In this document: piece by piece, positions 45,065 to 55,111 of the stretch
Layout: each line of letters opens with the position of its first letter
How positions within the stretch are numbered: the stretch's first letter is position 1
Source: Bacteroidota bacterium
GTDB taxonomy: Bacteria; Bacteroidota; Ignavibacteria; Palsa-1295
Assembly: GCA_030706745.1 (NCBI GenBank)
Contig: JAUZNX010000002.1
Location: 310,001-374,000, forward strand
Reading direction: 5' to 3'
DNA: 64,000 nucleotides
Made by a program: the position numbers and the translations under genes
The notes under the pieces: model-generated
Told to the model about the DNA's origin: nothing
Databases searched by the model: none
What the model saw: the letters and a program-made list of their open reading frames with translations, nothing else

Positions 45065-46048
45065 ATGAATAAGACATTGACGGCCCTCATTATTCTGGCA
45101 GCGATAGGATTCAGTAGCGATTCCAACTCACAGCAGCTGTTCGGCTTTAACCCGCGTTTTGCGCCAGCATTCAGAGCCCCGTTCGGTTCCAAGGTAACCT
45201 TTCAAACAACATTTGAGAAGCCATTCTACCGCGGCGTTCCACCAGAACACATCTATTTGCGAGGATTGCCTGGAATTAGTGCAGTACCATCCGACTTTAT
45301 TGCCGACTACGATGGATACGGTGTCGGAGTTACAATTACCGTTATTGATTCCACAACATGTTTGCAGCCTACCGATGGTATGGGTGCCTTCAATTCAGCG
45401 GGTCAGCCCGTAGACATTTTCTATGTTAGCAACGGAGTGTTTTACGATCCGAATTTGATAAACCACGCTCGAATCATGCCCTCTGGTACTATTAATTTTG
45501 GTGCGGTCAAGGTGGGAGGTGATTCAAGCCAATCATTCGAAGTTGGCACCGGTTCTCTCGACAACTTCCGAACATTTTCCGCAATTGACGTTAGGAGCCC
45601 ATTCCAAGTAGCAGATCCCATCCCCTTGTCTTATCACTGCGGTGGCCCTGGGACGGGCGGCCCTAATATTCCGTCCGGTGCCTCCTTTCATCCGACCATC
45701 GTAGGCCGATTCACCGACACGGCCTATCTCCTCGATCCCCTCACCAACGACTCTATCCCGCTCATCCTCATCGGCGAAGCGGTTGCAGCCGGTGTTGCCG
45801 GTGATCCTCCCGCCCCACAATTCCACATGTTCCCGAATCCCTGCGATCGAACACTTAATGTCTGGCTTTCGGGCGAAGAGGCGAGTGCGATCGAGATATG
45901 GAATGTGATGCGGGAGAAGGTCTATTCGTATCGTGGAGCGAACTCAGAGCTTAGTGTCGATTGCTCAGCACTCCCTGCTGGCGTTTACTTCGCGCAAGTT
46001 CGCACGAAGGACCGAATCATCGGGCTGCGGTTGATCGTGGCACATTGA
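45065..46048 (+). CDS. Secreted protein with T9SS-like tail, tandem paralog 1
   Basis: 327 residues with a signal peptide (KTLTALIILAAIGF, cleavage near SNSQQ). The N-terminal 230 residues are of unknown type; the start GFNPRFAPAFRAPFGSKV is shared in form with the next gene. The middle has TDTAYLLDPLTNDSIPLILI, and the tail is a sorting domain: PQFHMFPNPCDRTLNVWLSG, IEIWNVMREKVYSY, LPAGVYFAQV and LRLIVAH. It is probably exported through type IX. The paralog at 46164 follows after 115 nt. Confidence 0.78.
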   Translation: MNKTLTALIILAAIGFSSDSNSQQLFGFNPRFAPAFRAPFGSKVTFQTTFEKPFYRGVPPEHIYLRGLPGISAVPSDFIADYDGYGVGVTITVIDSTTCLQPTDGMGAFNSAGQPVDIFYVSNGVFYDPNLINHARIMPSGTINFGAVKVGGDSSQSFEVGTGSLDNFRTFSAIDVRSPFQVADPIPLSYHCGGPGTGGPNIPSGASFHPTIVGRFTDTAYLLDPLTNDSIPLILIGEAVAAGVAGDPPAPQFHMFPNPCDRTLNVWLSGEEASAIEIWNVMREKVYSYRGANSELSVDCSALPAGVYFAQVRTKDRIIGLRLIVAH

Positions 46049-46086
46049 GGGACAGAGCAAGGCCATGACAGGCGAGTAATGGTGTC

Positions 46087-46136
46087 CTGCAAAAATACGG
46101 CGAGATTGAAGGGGACTGAGATTTGACCTTGCGGAG
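46087..46136. repeat. Upstream-region duplication, copy 2
   Basis: 46 of 50 positions match 44987-45036. It still contains the reverse CAAAAATA box that serves the HicAB gene in copy 1, although no minus-strand gene follows here. Confidence 0.85.
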
Positions 46137-46151
46137 CATCATTAGATTTCC

Positions 46152-46159
46152 TAAATTTG
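46152..46159 (+). promoter_or_regulatory. TAnnTTTG promoter box (TAAATTTG)
   Basis: Lies 4 nt before ATG 46164; the -33-type CTTG is about 20 nt upstream. Confidence 0.7.
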
Positions 46160-46163
46160 CGGG

Positions 46164-47138
46164 ATGAGGTTTCTGCATTCTATTCTGATCACTCTCCTTC
46201 TGTCAGCCAATTGTTATTCGCAAAGCTACCCGGGTGCGTTCAGCCCATACAATAATCAATTTTTTCGAGTGCCGATTGGATCAAAGTTAGTCCTAAGCAC
46301 TTGGTTTAAGTGGGGGTCCTATGATTGGAGGAGATTTCCAAACCCTCCGTCACCGGTTTTTCGGTATGACTCGACAATGTTCCATGTCATTGCTACTCAA
46401 GCGTATTGGGCGGGTTCATACACGGACAGCGTAGCAATTATCGTGTCGTCGAATATTGCTCGTTGTTATGCAGGTCCTCCTCAGATATTCGCATATTACG
46501 ATTCGATTCACTTCTATGGTGGAGCGTCCTACTATGTAGTTGAAGGCGTAGTATACGATCCAAAGATCGTTGGAAAGATTTCAGCGCCTGGAACGGTTTA
46601 TTGCGGGTCAGTAGCTCCAGATTCCATTGCAGAAATTCGAATAGACATCCGTAACGACTCGTTCGCGCAGTACCGGCAGATCAAGCTTCTCTCGGTAAGA
46701 GCTCCCTTTAACCTGGATGACACGATAGAAATGATGTATCCATGTACTGAGTTTATCACTACGCCGAACTGCTCCTTCCATCCTATCAAACCCGGTCACT
46801 ACAGTGACACTGCCTATCTCCTCGATCCGCTCACGAACGATTCCATCCCGCTCATCCTCATCGGCGAATGCGTTGCCGCAGGCGTTGCCGATCATACGCC
46901 CACCCCACAACTTCGCCTGTTCCCGAGTCCCTGCGACCGCCAACTAAACGTCTGGCTTTCGGGCGAAGAGGCGAGTTCAGTCGAGATTTGGAATGTGATG
47001 GGAAAGAGGGTCTATTCGAATCGCAATGCGAAGTCGGAGCTTGCAGTGGATTGTTCCTTGCTTCCGGCAGGGGTTTACTTCGTGGACATTCGCGCGACTG
47101 ACCGGACTATCCGGCGGCGGCTGATCGTGTCGCGCTGA
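46164..47138 (+). CDS. Secreted protein with T9SS-like tail, tandem paralog 2
   Basis: 324 residues, a paralog of the preceding gene. It has a signal peptide (FLHSILITLLLSANCYSQ), a diverged passenger (FFRVPIGSKLVLSTWFKWG), the shared SDTAYLLDPLTNDSIPLILI block, and a tail PQLRLFPSPCDRQLNVWLSG, EIWNVMGKRVYSN, LPAGVYFVDI and RRLIVSR. The two genes are most alike from the shared block to the end, and vary in the N-terminal half, so the passenger has changed faster than the tail. Confidence 0.78.
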   Translation: MRFLHSILITLLLSANCYSQSYPGAFSPYNNQFFRVPIGSKLVLSTWFKWGSYDWRRFPNPPSPVFRYDSTMFHVIATQAYWAGSYTDSVAIIVSSNIARCYAGPPQIFAYYDSIHFYGGASYYVVEGVVYDPKIVGKISAPGTVYCGSVAPDSIAEIRIDIRNDSFAQYRQIKLLSVRAPFNLDDTIEMMYPCTEFITTPNCSFHPIKPGHYSDTAYLLDPLTNDSIPLILIGECVAAGVADHTPTPQLRLFPSPCDRQLNVWLSGEEASSVEIWNVMGKRVYSNRNAKSELAVDCSLLPAGVYFVDIRATDRTIRRRLIVSR

Positions 47139-47148
47139 GGGCCGTGTG

Positions 47149-47170
47149 GGGGCGATTTCCAAGTCGCCCC
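47149..47170 (+). terminator. Hairpin after paralog 2
   Basis: GGGGCGA (47149-47155) with TCGCCCC (47164-47170), 8-nt loop, 10 nt after the stop of the gene; no strong T-run follows. Confidence 0.5.
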
Positions 47171-47228
47171 TCCCTTATGTGAGGCAGCGGCGAATGGGAA
47201 TTGGCCGGCATACGCGCATGAAACTAAA

Positions 47229-47259
47229 AACGCACCTCCGGTCATCCCTGAGGTGCGTT
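47229..47259 (-). terminator. Rho-independent terminator of the minus-strand gene at 47354
   Basis: AACGCACCTC (47229-47238) with GAGGTGCGTT (47250-47259). On the minus strand it is followed by a T-rich TTTAGTTTC run. It lies about 95 nt past the gene's stop. Confidence 0.75.
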
Positions 47260-47353
47260 CCGCTACTTCCTAAGAACGGTGAGCTAAAAAGAGTGATGCT
47301 AATACAAGGGCAATAACAAGAGCATTGTTCTCACGCCCTAATCAACGAACTTG

Positions 47354-47938
47354 TTACTTGACTGCGTACTCAGCTCCGAGCTGATGGGTCAGACCAGCGA
47401 CCAGATCGCCAAGTCCATCTTCATCGAGATTATCAACTGCTTCGGAAATTTCACGATACGCAATCGGGCGGCTGGCCGAGCCGATTCCGCTGAAGAGCGG
47501 TACGAGTTCAACCTTGATTGTGAGAATCCCGCCGATGGGCCTTGGCTCATAGGCAACTCTCACCTGCATGATGTGCTGCTCGGTAATGGTGCGCGCGGCC
47601 AACGCTGCGACCGGCGCATTGAAGCTGATCGTCTGACCCTGCTTCAGCGCCTCATAGCCACCACTCAACTTTTTGCCAATTTCTTCCGGGGTAACACTAT
47701 TCAGCTGCGACCCAATCGCCTCACGGAGGGAGCTTTCCGTGATGCTCCGGACCTTCTCGAAGCTGATCACGTCAGTATTCGAATTCGACGCCTGGAACGT
47801 CAGGGACGCTTCTGCGCCCGGCTGCTGACTATTCGATTGTATTTCTTGCGCACCGCTGATTTTTGCAAACCCCAGCACGGCGGCTACGGTTAGCAGAACC
47901 ACGATCCTCGCAAGGGGCTTGCGAACGATGGTTTTCAT
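47354..47938 (-). CDS. Hypothetical secreted protein
   Basis: 194 residues with a signal peptide (VRKPLARIVVLLTVAAVLGF, cleavage near ISGAQ). The mature part has SITESSLREAIGSQLNSVTPEEIG, ARTITEQHIMQVRVAYEPRP and a conserved-looking AYREISEAVDNLDEDGLGDLV end. No family recognised. The start is an ATG with TAGTTTG boxes nearby. It is transcribed away from the glycosyltransferase and ends at a clear terminator. Confidence 0.65.
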   Translation of the reverse strand: MKTIVRKPLARIVVLLTVAAVLGFAKISGAQEIQSNSQQPGAEASLTFQASNSNTDVISFEKVRSITESSLREAIGSQLNSVTPEEIGKKLSGGYEALKQGQTISFNAPVAALAARTITEQHIMQVRVAYEPRPIGGILTIKVELVPLFSGIGSASRPIAYREISEAVDNLDEDGLGDLVAGLTHQLGAEYAVK

Positions 47939-48336
47939 GGCAAACTACTGTTTTTGTGGCAATCCAAACTATCGACTCTCTTGAAGCTAAGACCTGCCTG
48001 AAATAGGTAGGCTCTGTGTCATTTCGTGTCCTTGGGCGGTTCACTAATGCGCACACATGTAAGACGCTTTATCCTGGATTTTTGGCGCAACAAATTCGCA
48101 AAAATCCCAAAATACCCCCAGATTTGGCCCAACTCCAAGTCTCAACTTTGTACAGGTGTATCGTAGTGATACTATGTATATTGTCGTTAGTCCCAAGAGT
48201 AGGCATATATCTGCATATTGTGTTAGGATCGTACAAAATATGGATGAGTGTGCAAGTGCGGGACGAGGCGATTACAAAGTGAAATTGAAGTGATTTCAAT
48301 TTGAGAGGTGGTTATTGCGGCGTATCTTTGCGCCCG
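47939..48336. other. Divergent intergenic region, about 400 nt
   Basis: AT-rich, between two divergent genes. It has a CCTGCCT/AGGTAGG hairpin (47993-48011), a GTATC/GATAC repeat (48158-48172) and the TATCTTTG box of the glycosyltransferase (48323). Short ORFs on both strands here overlap each other and look non-coding. Confidence 0.6.
48323..48330 (+). promoter_or_regulatory. TAnnTTTG promoter box (TATCTTTG)
   Basis: Lies 6 nt before ATG 48337. Confidence 0.65.
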
Positions 48337-50040
48337 ATGATCGCACTTCAATCTATCGCAAAGCGTCCCACTTGGTGGATTTGGCTTTTGGCGGCTGTTT
48401 CGCTCCTGATGATTGCCGCCATGGTGAGCTACCCGCTCGGTTATGATCAAGCGGTCTTCGAAGTCGGCGGGAGAATGGTGTTACGGGGTTCGATTCCATG
48501 GCGGGATTTCATCGATACAAAGCCACCACTCATCTTCTACCTTTATGCCGGTGCACATGTGCTGTTCGGCGGCGGCGTATGGTCAATCCGACTCTTCGAT
48601 GCCCTCTACCAGATAGAGGGCGGCTGCTATTTCTTCATCATTGCCCGCCGGCATCTCAGCGATAACATCGCGCTGCTTTCGGCATCGCTGATGCTCATAA
48701 TGTATGCTGGGCTTGGTTTTTGGCATACAGCGCAAGCCGAAAGCTTCGCACTCATACCATCATTGCTGCTCGCCGACATGACGTTGCGAGCCACGGCAAT
48801 CACGGCGAAGCGCTCGATCGCGTACGGGATGGCTGCCGGTTTCGCTACGATCCTTCTACTTCTATTGAAGCCGACACTCATCCTTGGAACAGTAGCTGCG
48901 GTTGTGTGGCTTGCAGGAGTCACCACGGTCTCCAGGAGCAACAAGCGCAAGTTCTTGATCGCCCTGGGCATTGGTTTCCTATTCTTGTTCATGCTGCTTC
49001 TGGTCGGGCTTGCACTGACATCTTCTCTTGACCGAAGTGTAGAAGTCATCGCTTGGCTGCGGCATTATTCGCGCCTTGGTCAACCGATCGGACTGCCGTG
49101 GCGGCATTGGCTGCTCGATTTTCCATTGTGGCTGGTTTGGAGCGCGTCGCCAACTCTGTTTCTCCTTGGGGTTGGCACCATCTGGTACGTGCGAAAAGGT
49201 ACGACCGAGAAAGAGCATGCATTTCTAAGGTTGCTGCTCCTGTCAGGACTCCTTCAGCTGTTCGGCATCGTGCTCGAAGGCAAAATGTTCGTGTATCAAT
49301 ACGCTCGCGCATTATGGGCATTTGCCCCGTTTGCCGCGATAGGACTTCACGTTGCAGTCACGAAATCGAACGAGATTTGGAGACGTAAACCGACGCCGGT
49401 CAGGACGTTGGTTGTTACAGGGATCGTGCTTCTCGCAATCTTAGGCTCTCCGCTTGCCAAGGTCGTTAGTCAATCCATTCCATGGACGTTGCAGGCGCTG
49501 AAGCATGTGGATTCCGGACCTGAAGTTCACCGCCGGATCGTCGATTACTTTGCGGATGAGGAAGAGAGGGCAGGGCGTTACTTGAAATCCCGGATGGGAT
49601 CGAGCGATCAGATGTTCTTTTGGGGAAACGACGTTGGGATTTATCTGTCCGCGAATACGCTGCCGCCGACGTTATGCCTAACCGCGACACCGTTCCGAGC
49701 GGCGACTCCTCTAAGCTGGAAAACTGCGATGCTCGGCCAACTTCAGTCCGCGGATCCGAAATTCTTTGTGGTAGAATATGGCGATGCGAAGGATTACATC
49801 ACAGGGAGTAAGCTCGATTCTTACGCCGCTCTATTGGAATGGCCACAGCTTCGCGATTACCTGGCAATCAACTATCGTCGCGACACGGTCATCGGACATT
49901 ATCTGATCTACTCGCGGATTGCGGTGCGAACGATTCTCTCGCATAAGTCCTCGAAGGAAATGCCGGCTGCCTGGGCTGCATCAGGAAGCAGGCTTGTCGA
50001 AGTCATGCCGGGCAGCGTGTTGATTTCCAAACAGGAGTAG
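48337..50040 (+). CDS. ArnT/PMT-like glycosyltransferase (GT39/83 type), polytopic
   Basis: 567 residues from ATG 48337, chosen because of the promoter box just upstream. It has about 10-12 membrane helices. The N-terminal periplasmic loop has YDQAVFEVGGRMVLRG, then WRDFIDTKPPLIFYLY, typical of lipid-linked sugar transferases that use polyprenyl-phosphate sugars and act on the periplasmic side. The acceptor is unknown. The last 43 residues (from about [11 protein letters not shown]) lie in the antisense of the ddl 3' end and probably come from loss of the original stop codon. Confidence 0.8.
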   Translation: MIALQSIAKRPTWWIWLLAAVSLLMIAAMVSYPLGYDQAVFEVGGRMVLRGSIPWRDFIDTKPPLIFYLYAGAHVLFGGGVWSIRLFDALYQIEGGCYFFIIARRHLSDNIALLSASLMLIMYAGLGFWHTAQAESFALIPSLLLADMTLRATAITAKRSIAYGMAAGFATILLLLLKPTLILGTVAAVVWLAGVTTVSRSNKRKFLIALGIGFLFLFMLLLVGLALTSSLDRSVEVIAWLRHYSRLGQPIGLPWRHWLLDFPLWLVWSASPTLFLLGVGTIWYVRKGTTEKEHAFLRLLLLSGLLQLFGIVLEGKMFVYQYARALWAFAPFAAIGLHVAVTKSNEIWRRKPTPVRTLVVTGIVLLAILGSPLAKVVSQSIPWTLQALKHVDSGPEVHRRIVDYFADEEERAGRYLKSRMGSSDQMFFWGNDVGIYLSANTLPPTLCLTATPFRAATPLSWKTAMLGQLQSADPKFFVVEYGDAKDYITGSKLDSYAALLEWPQLRDYLAINYRRDTVIGHYLIYSRIAVRTILSHKSSKEMPAAWAASGSRLVEVMPGSVLISKQE

Positions 50041-50936
50041 GTCCCATCGGGCCGAAGCCGGAAATCAATTCTGGCATACCCTCGGCAGCCAATCACTTCG
50101 AATGCGCGCAATGCATCGGCCTGAATGCCGGATGCAATTTCTGATGGGAGATCGGCAGGACACGCATGAAACGACATACCCGGAGTATATTTGTGGTGAT
50201 AGTCATAGAACCCGCCTTCTGTTGTGATCTCAACAATCGGTAGCGCTTCGCGATCGAGAATACCGACCGTTAACTCGCGGCCATCGATAAACTCTTCGAT
50301 CAATGCCTTTGCCGAATATTCCAAGGCAAGGTCTATCGCATGATTGAAGTTGTCTTCCGATGCATCCTGCAAGATTGTCAGGCCCACTGTCGAGCCTTGA
50401 TCGTTCGGCTTTATGACGAGGGGCATCCCAAGTTCTGCCTTCGCTAACTCCCATGCGGCATGGCGATCGCTCGGATGAACATTTCGTTGGACGATGAATC
50501 CTTTCGGGACCGATATCCCGGCGTCTTTCAGGATGATCTTGGTGAAGTGCTTGTCGATGCAGATCGCGCTCGTCCGAGAGTCTGATCCAGTGTATTGCTT
50601 TCCCTGCAATTCCAGCACCGATTGCATGAGTCCATCTTCGCCGGGCACTCCATGCAAGCCGAATACGACGATATCCGCCTTGAGAATTGCGTCGGAAGTT
50701 AAACTACGAAGGACCATATCACCCAGCGAATACTGGCCAAGTTCTGCGATATTAGGATGTTCCGTCTTCGGAGGATCGGCATGGAAGTCTTCGATGCGCA
50801 TCGCTCGTCCCGTTGCTGGATCCAGCAACGTAATATCATGCCCGCGATTTGCCAACGCCCGCGCCATTCCAATTCCAGACATCAGCGAGACCTCGCGCTC
50901 CGCGCTGGGGCCACCTAACAGCAAACATAGTTTCAT
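49908..50936 (-). CDS. ddl: D-alanine--D-alanine ligase
   Basis: 342 residues. It joins two D-Ala for peptidoglycan. Motifs: [16 protein letters not shown] at the N-terminus, [14 protein letters not shown]-grasp [27 protein letters not shown], and [15 protein letters not shown] with the catalytic Asn-Pro-like region. The ATG overlaps the leuS stop (ATGA), so the two are coupled. Its 3' end overlaps the glycosyltransferase gene by 133 nt on the opposite strand. Confidence 0.95.
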   Translation of the reverse strand: MKLCLLLGGPSAEREVSLMSGIGMARALANRGHDITLLDPATGRAMRIEDFHADPPKTEHPNIAELGQYSLGDMVLRSLTSDAILKADIVVFGLHGVPGEDGLMQSVLELQGKQYTGSDSRTSAICIDKHFTKIILKDAGISVPKGFIVQRNVHPSDRHAAWELAKAELGMPLVIKPNDQGSTVGLTILQDASEDNFNHAIDLALEYSAKALIEEFIDGRELTVGILDREALPIVEITTEGGFYDYHHKYTPGMSFHACPADLPSEIASGIQADALRAFEVIGCRGYARIDFRLRPDGTYSCLEINTLPGMTSTSLLPDAAQAAGISFEDLCERIVRTAIRE

Positions 50937-53557
50937 GCGACCACTACATTAACGAGTTTATCCGGCACTACGATCATTTTTTGAATCTGCTTGCCATCGA
51001 CGTGCCGCTTCAACTTTTCGCTCTCGCGAGCAAAAGTTTCAAGTGCCTCACGAGTAAGACCGCGAGGCACTTCTAACTTATCGCGCAGCTTGCCATTAAC
51101 CTGCAAGATGAGTGTAACAGAATCCTCGATTGTTTTGGCATCATCATATTCAGGCCATGAGGAATTGAAAATCGTGCCTTCATGTCCCAGACGTTGCCAC
51201 AGCTCTTCTGCAATATGCGGAGCGAACGGCGAAACGAGTTTAATGAGCGCTTCAAACGCCGGGCGAGGCACCGCAGGCTCTTCCTCGATCTTGTTAAGCA
51301 AGATCATGAGTGCACTGACAGCGGTGTTTAACTGCAGCGCATCGATGTCCTCACCAACTTTTTTTATCGTTCGGTGCATGGTCCGCTCCAGCGATCCTGT
51401 GGGAGCCTCGCCGGATATTCTTGCGAGATCGGTCACACCGTCTTCGCCGACGGCGATGCGCCAAATCCGGTTCAGGAACCGATGGACACCCATGATCCCC
51501 TTCGAGTCCCATGGCTTCATCGCCTCGAATGGTCCCAGGAACATGTAATAGGTGCGCAAGGTATCGGCGCCGTATTTCGAAAGGAAGTCGTCAGGGTTAA
51601 GCACATTGCCGAGCGATTTCGACATCTTGACGCCATTCTCGCCAAGCACGATACCCTGATGGACCATTCGCTTGAATGGCTCGGAGCTTGAGACGACTCC
51701 GTGGTCAAACAGGAGTTTGTGCCAAAAACGTGAATAGAGTAGATGAGTTACGGCGTGTTCGGTCCCACCGATATAGAGATCGACCGGCATCCAATACTGC
51801 TCGTTATCCCTGGAAACCGGTGCATAATCATTTGCCGGATCGAGATATCGTAAGTAATACCATGAGGAGCCCGCCCATTGCGGCATCGTGTTTGTCTCAC
51901 GCCGCGCGGGCCGCCCAGTTTCAGGATCGGTGGTATTGACCCACTCGGAAATGGTTGCCAGTGGTGACTCGCCAGTGCCAGATGGAGAGTAGCTCCTTAC
52001 TTCCGGTAATAGTACCGGTAGCATGGATTCGGGCAATGCCTTCGCATACCCGCCATCGCCATCATCAGTCCAGATGATGGGAAACGGTTCGCCCCAATAT
52101 CGCTGCCGCGAGAACAACCAATCACGAAGTTTATACTTTATCGCGCGGCGTCCAACCTTGTTCGCTTCCAGCCACGCGATCATCTTCTCTTTTGCCTCGG
52201 ATGTCGGGAGTTCCGAGAGAAATCCGGAATTGACGGCCACTCCATACTCGCTGAACGCTTTGAGGAGCGGCTCATCACCATCGACGCCCGGCGCTTGGAC
52301 CACGCGCACGACCGGTAACCCAAACGCTTGCGCAAATTCGAAATCACGCTCGTCATGCCCAGGCACGGACATGATCGCGCCAGTGCCGTAGGACATCAGC
52401 ACGTAATCCGCAATCCAGATCGGGGTGCGTTCACCATTGACGGGATTCTTCGCGTAGGCGCCGGTGAAGACTCCAGTCTTTTCGCGTGAAAGATCCATAC
52501 GTTCGAGATCACTTTTGCGGCGGACTTCATCCAGATAGTGCTCGACGGCCGCTTGGTGGTCTCTCGTGGTGATTCGTGACACGAGCGGATGCTCCGGTGC
52601 AACCACCATGTAGGTCGCCCCGAAGAGTGTGTCTGGACGTGTCGTAAAGACTCGAAGCGAAGCATCAAGCCCGGCGATGGGAAAATCGATCTCGGCGCCT
52701 TCGCTTTTGCCGATCCAATTGCGCTGCATTTCGAGTGTGCTGGCCGGCCAGTTCAGTCCGTCTAAATCGGCAAGCAGACGCTCGGCATACGCCGTGATGC
52801 GTAACATCCACTGCCGCATGTTGCGGCGTACGACAGTGAAGCCTTTTTCCTCTTGTTCCGCGACTTCCTCATTGGCCAGTACGGTCCCAAGTTCGGGACA
52901 CCAATTCACGGGTGCCTCCGCTACATAAGCCAAACGGCACTGCGCGAGAAAATCCGCGCGTTGCTTCGCGGAGGCTTGCTTCCATTCCGCCGGTGTAAAT
53001 TGTTTTTCCGAGCGAGTCGCGCAAGGCAACGCATCGGTCCCACGAGTCCCATCTGTCCCATGTGACTCGATGTGACGGATGAGAGCGTCAATCGGCCTTG
53101 CCTTCTGCTCGTTGGTATCGAAATACGAATTATAAAATTTAAGGAAGATCCACTGCGTCCACTTGAAGTAGTTCGGATCGGTGGTGTTGATCTCCCGGTC
53201 CCAGTCGTAGGCGAGTCCGAGCGATTCCAGCTGCCGCCGAAAAGTCGCGATGTTCTGCTCGGTTGTGATCCGTGGATGCAGTTTATTGCGGACGGCATAT
53301 TGTTCGGCCGGAAGGCCGAAGGCATCCCAGCCCGTCGGGTGCAATGCATTGTAGCCTTGCATCCGCTTCATCCGCATCATGATGTCTGCGGCGGCGTAAT
53401 GAACATGCCCCATGTGAAGACCGGCGCCCGATGGGTATGCGAACATATCCATAACGAAGTATTTCTTCTTGGCCGAGTCCGGCTCGACATGGAACGTCTT
53501 ATGACTGCGCCAATACTCCTGCCACTTCTGATCGATTTCGGAAAACGGATAGGCCAT
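50933..53557 (-). CDS. leuS: Leucyl-tRNA synthetase
   Basis: 874 residues, a class I synthetase. Signatures: [15 protein letters not shown] (HIGH type), [16 protein letters not shown], editing domain with [15 protein letters not shown], and KMSKSLGN. In the early part, residues about 165-175 hold a three-residue repeat (GTD, GTR, GTD) from a 9-nt microrepeat at 53037-53063, an in-frame insertion in a variable loop. ddl follows with ATGA overlap. Its mature product charges tRNA-Leu such as the one at 55770. Confidence 0.97.
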   Translation of the reverse strand: MAYPFSEIDQKWQEYWRSHKTFHVEPDSAKKKYFVMDMFAYPSGAGLHMGHVHYAAADIMMRMKRMQGYNALHPTGWDAFGLPAEQYAVRNKLHPRITTEQNIATFRRQLESLGLAYDWDREINTTDPNYFKWTQWIFLKFYNSYFDTNEQKARPIDALIRHIESHGTDGTRGTDALPCATRSEKQFTPAEWKQASAKQRADFLAQCRLAYVAEAPVNWCPELGTVLANEEVAEQEEKGFTVVRRNMRQWMLRITAYAERLLADLDGLNWPASTLEMQRNWIGKSEGAEIDFPIAGLDASLRVFTTRPDTLFGATYMVVAPEHPLVSRITTRDHQAAVEHYLDEVRRKSDLERMDLSREKTGVFTGAYAKNPVNGERTPIWIADYVLMSYGTGAIMSVPGHDERDFEFAQAFGLPVVRVVQAPGVDGDEPLLKAFSEYGVAVNSGFLSELPTSEAKEKMIAWLEANKVGRRAIKYKLRDWLFSRQRYWGEPFPIIWTDDGDGGYAKALPESMLPVLLPEVRSYSPSGTGESPLATISEWVNTTDPETGRPARRETNTMPQWAGSSWYYLRYLDPANDYAPVSRDNEQYWMPVDLYIGGTEHAVTHLLYSRFWHKLLFDHGVVSSSEPFKRMVHQGIVLGENGVKMSKSLGNVLNPDDFLSKYGADTLRTYYMFLGPFEAMKPWDSKGIMGVHRFLNRIWRIAVGEDGVTDLARISGEAPTGSLERTMHRTIKKVGEDIDALQLNTAVSALMILLNKIEEEPAVPRPAFEALIKLVSPFAPHIAEELWQRLGHEGTIFNSSWPEYDDAKTIEDSVTLILQVNGKLRDKLEVPRGLTREALETFARESEKLKRHVDGKQIQKMIVVPDKLVNVVVA

Positions 53558-53569
53558 GCGGGGGAAAAG

Positions 53570-53597
53570 ATGAAATATGAGCTATGAAGTATGAACT
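53570..53597. repeat. Heptanucleotide tandem repeat (ATGAA/GNT type)
   Basis: Four 7-nt units: ATGAAAT, ATGAGCT, ATGAAGT, ATGAACT, just upstream of leuS (minus) and the next gene's promoter (plus). Confidence 0.75.
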
Positions 53598-53613
53598 AAG
53601 CGTGTGCGTTCCG

Positions 53614-53621
53614 TATTTTTG
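53614..53621 (+). promoter_or_regulatory. TAnnTTTG promoter box (TATTTTTG)
   Basis: Lies 5 nt before ATG 53627. Confidence 0.65.
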
Positions 53622-53626
53622 CTACA

Positions 53627-55102
53627 ATGAGAACACGACTCCGGGCCACCACATTCGCATTCTTTCTTGTTTGCATCCCGATTGGTATCATTCATGGCCA
53701 GGGAATGCTCCTGGATAGCGTGCTTCCACGAATCGGAAGTGAGTTACACAATCCGGCACTCGCTCAGGAGCTTCGGACGCTTGTGCCCGACTTCGCGAAT
53801 CAAAAAGTCTGGGGCCTCGCCGTTGGCGATTTCTCGAATGACTCTCTCCCGGACTTGGCGCTCTCCTTGTACGATCCTTATGCGGCGCGAGATCGAGTTC
53901 GCGTATATTTTTTCGAGAATCTCAAGAATCAGCAGCTTCGTGACCGATTCGCGAAGTCGATTACCTTTATCGAATCCCCGATCGAAGTCGGGCTCTCAGT
54001 TGAAGGCTCAGTGGTAACGATCACTCAAAAGACCGCCGAGCAACATTGGTCACAGGAGGGGTATTCGCTCGAGTCAGGTGATGTCACACTGGTGGACCGG
54101 TTCGAAACAGCGCAAGAAGACGTGACCGGTACCGCGAAGATTAAGGCGCGCGCCATTGGACATGAAGTCTATCGAAATTACGAGACGCTTCGGACACGCG
54201 AATCCTATTTCACAAGTTCCTCCGGTGATCCATTACTGAAGGTGGGCTACTTCACTCTTCCTTCATATCAGCGGTTGCGAGATATTTATCCGGGCTATGG
54301 ACACATTCTCAATGATACCACAGGTGAGTTCATTCTCTCTGGATCGGGCTTTCGGCGCGATGCAAGCGATCTCTCGATCCGCAACGTGCAGGCGGCCTAT
54401 AACGATGATTACCTCTATCTTGCCTTTCGCATCCGTGATGATTATGTTGTTGGCGGTCAGTCAAAACTCGAAAGCAACGACCGAATTTCGCTATGGTTCG
54501 ATTCGAAATATACCGGCGACCGATTGAACCGCGACCGCCGCTTGCTTTCGAAGGAAGGAGGCTTTCCGACATTCCGCACTGCACTCGATTCGCTCGTTAC
54601 GAATATTACCTTTGCGCTGCCATCACGCCCCGGTCGCGTTAACCAGATCACGTATAGTACACTCGCACCACTTACTCCTGTGCAGCAGGAAGGCCTGAAG
54701 AATGTGCTGGCACAGATGACCTTCGATACCGATCGCGGAGTCGTTAGCGGTTATACCCTAAGCCTGCGAATTCCCTTTACTTTCCTGAATTTCGAAACAA
54801 ATCCTGCTCGCTTTTATGAAAAACCAATTCCGGTGCACGGGACCGAAGAGACTGGCGAGGAACTTGCGACGCTTGGCGGGATTGGCGATGCCGCGACGCT
54901 TGGGTTCACCGCCCTCGTGTCCGATGTCGACGATCCGGCGCATCCGAATGAAGTGACCGTACAGGCCACAAGCAAGTATGAAGCCGGTAATCCTTCGACA
55001 TTTGGTACGCTGGTGCTTGAACCAAGCACACTCTATTATGGTGAGGTCCACCCGACCTATTTGCAGGAATTACGAAGCGGACTGGTTTCGGCTGGATATT
55101 AA
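53627..55102 (+). CDS. Secreted protein with CBM9-like domain
   Basis: 491 residues with a signal peptide (TTFAFFLVCIPIGIIHGQ). A region of about 70-160 resembles an FG-GAP-like repeat (LAVGDFSNDSLPDLALSLYD). At about 250-390 a carbohydrate-binding-module-9-like sandwich is visible: YNDDYLYLAFRIRDDYVVGG, then NDRISLWFDSKYTGD, then FNF-type strand ends. There is no T9SS tail. The ligand is unknown. The DinB-like gene starts 9 nt after its stop. Confidence 0.65.
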   Translation: MRTRLRATTFAFFLVCIPIGIIHGQGMLLDSVLPRIGSELHNPALAQELRTLVPDFANQKVWGLAVGDFSNDSLPDLALSLYDPYAARDRVRVYFFENLKNQQLRDRFAKSITFIESPIEVGLSVEGSVVTITQKTAEQHWSQEGYSLESGDVTLVDRFETAQEDVTGTAKIKARAIGHEVYRNYETLRTRESYFTSSSGDPLLKVGYFTLPSYQRLRDIYPGYGHILNDTTGEFILSGSGFRRDASDLSIRNVQAAYNDDYLYLAFRIRDDYVVGGQSKLESNDRISLWFDSKYTGDRLNRDRRLLSKEGGFPTFRTALDSLVTNITFALPSRPGRVNQITYSTLAPLTPVQQEGLKNVLAQMTFDTDRGVVSGYTLSLRIPFTFLNFETNPARFYEKPIPVHGTEETGEELATLGGIGDAATLGFTALVSDVDDPAHPNEVTVQATSKYEAGNPSTFGTLVLEPSTLYYGEVHPTYLQELRSGLVSAGY

Positions 55103-55111
55103 TCATCACTA

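Noticed and set aside
48016-48299. Short ORFs on both strands in the intergenic region
   Set aside because: They overlap each other, have no ribosome sites and no recognisable composition.
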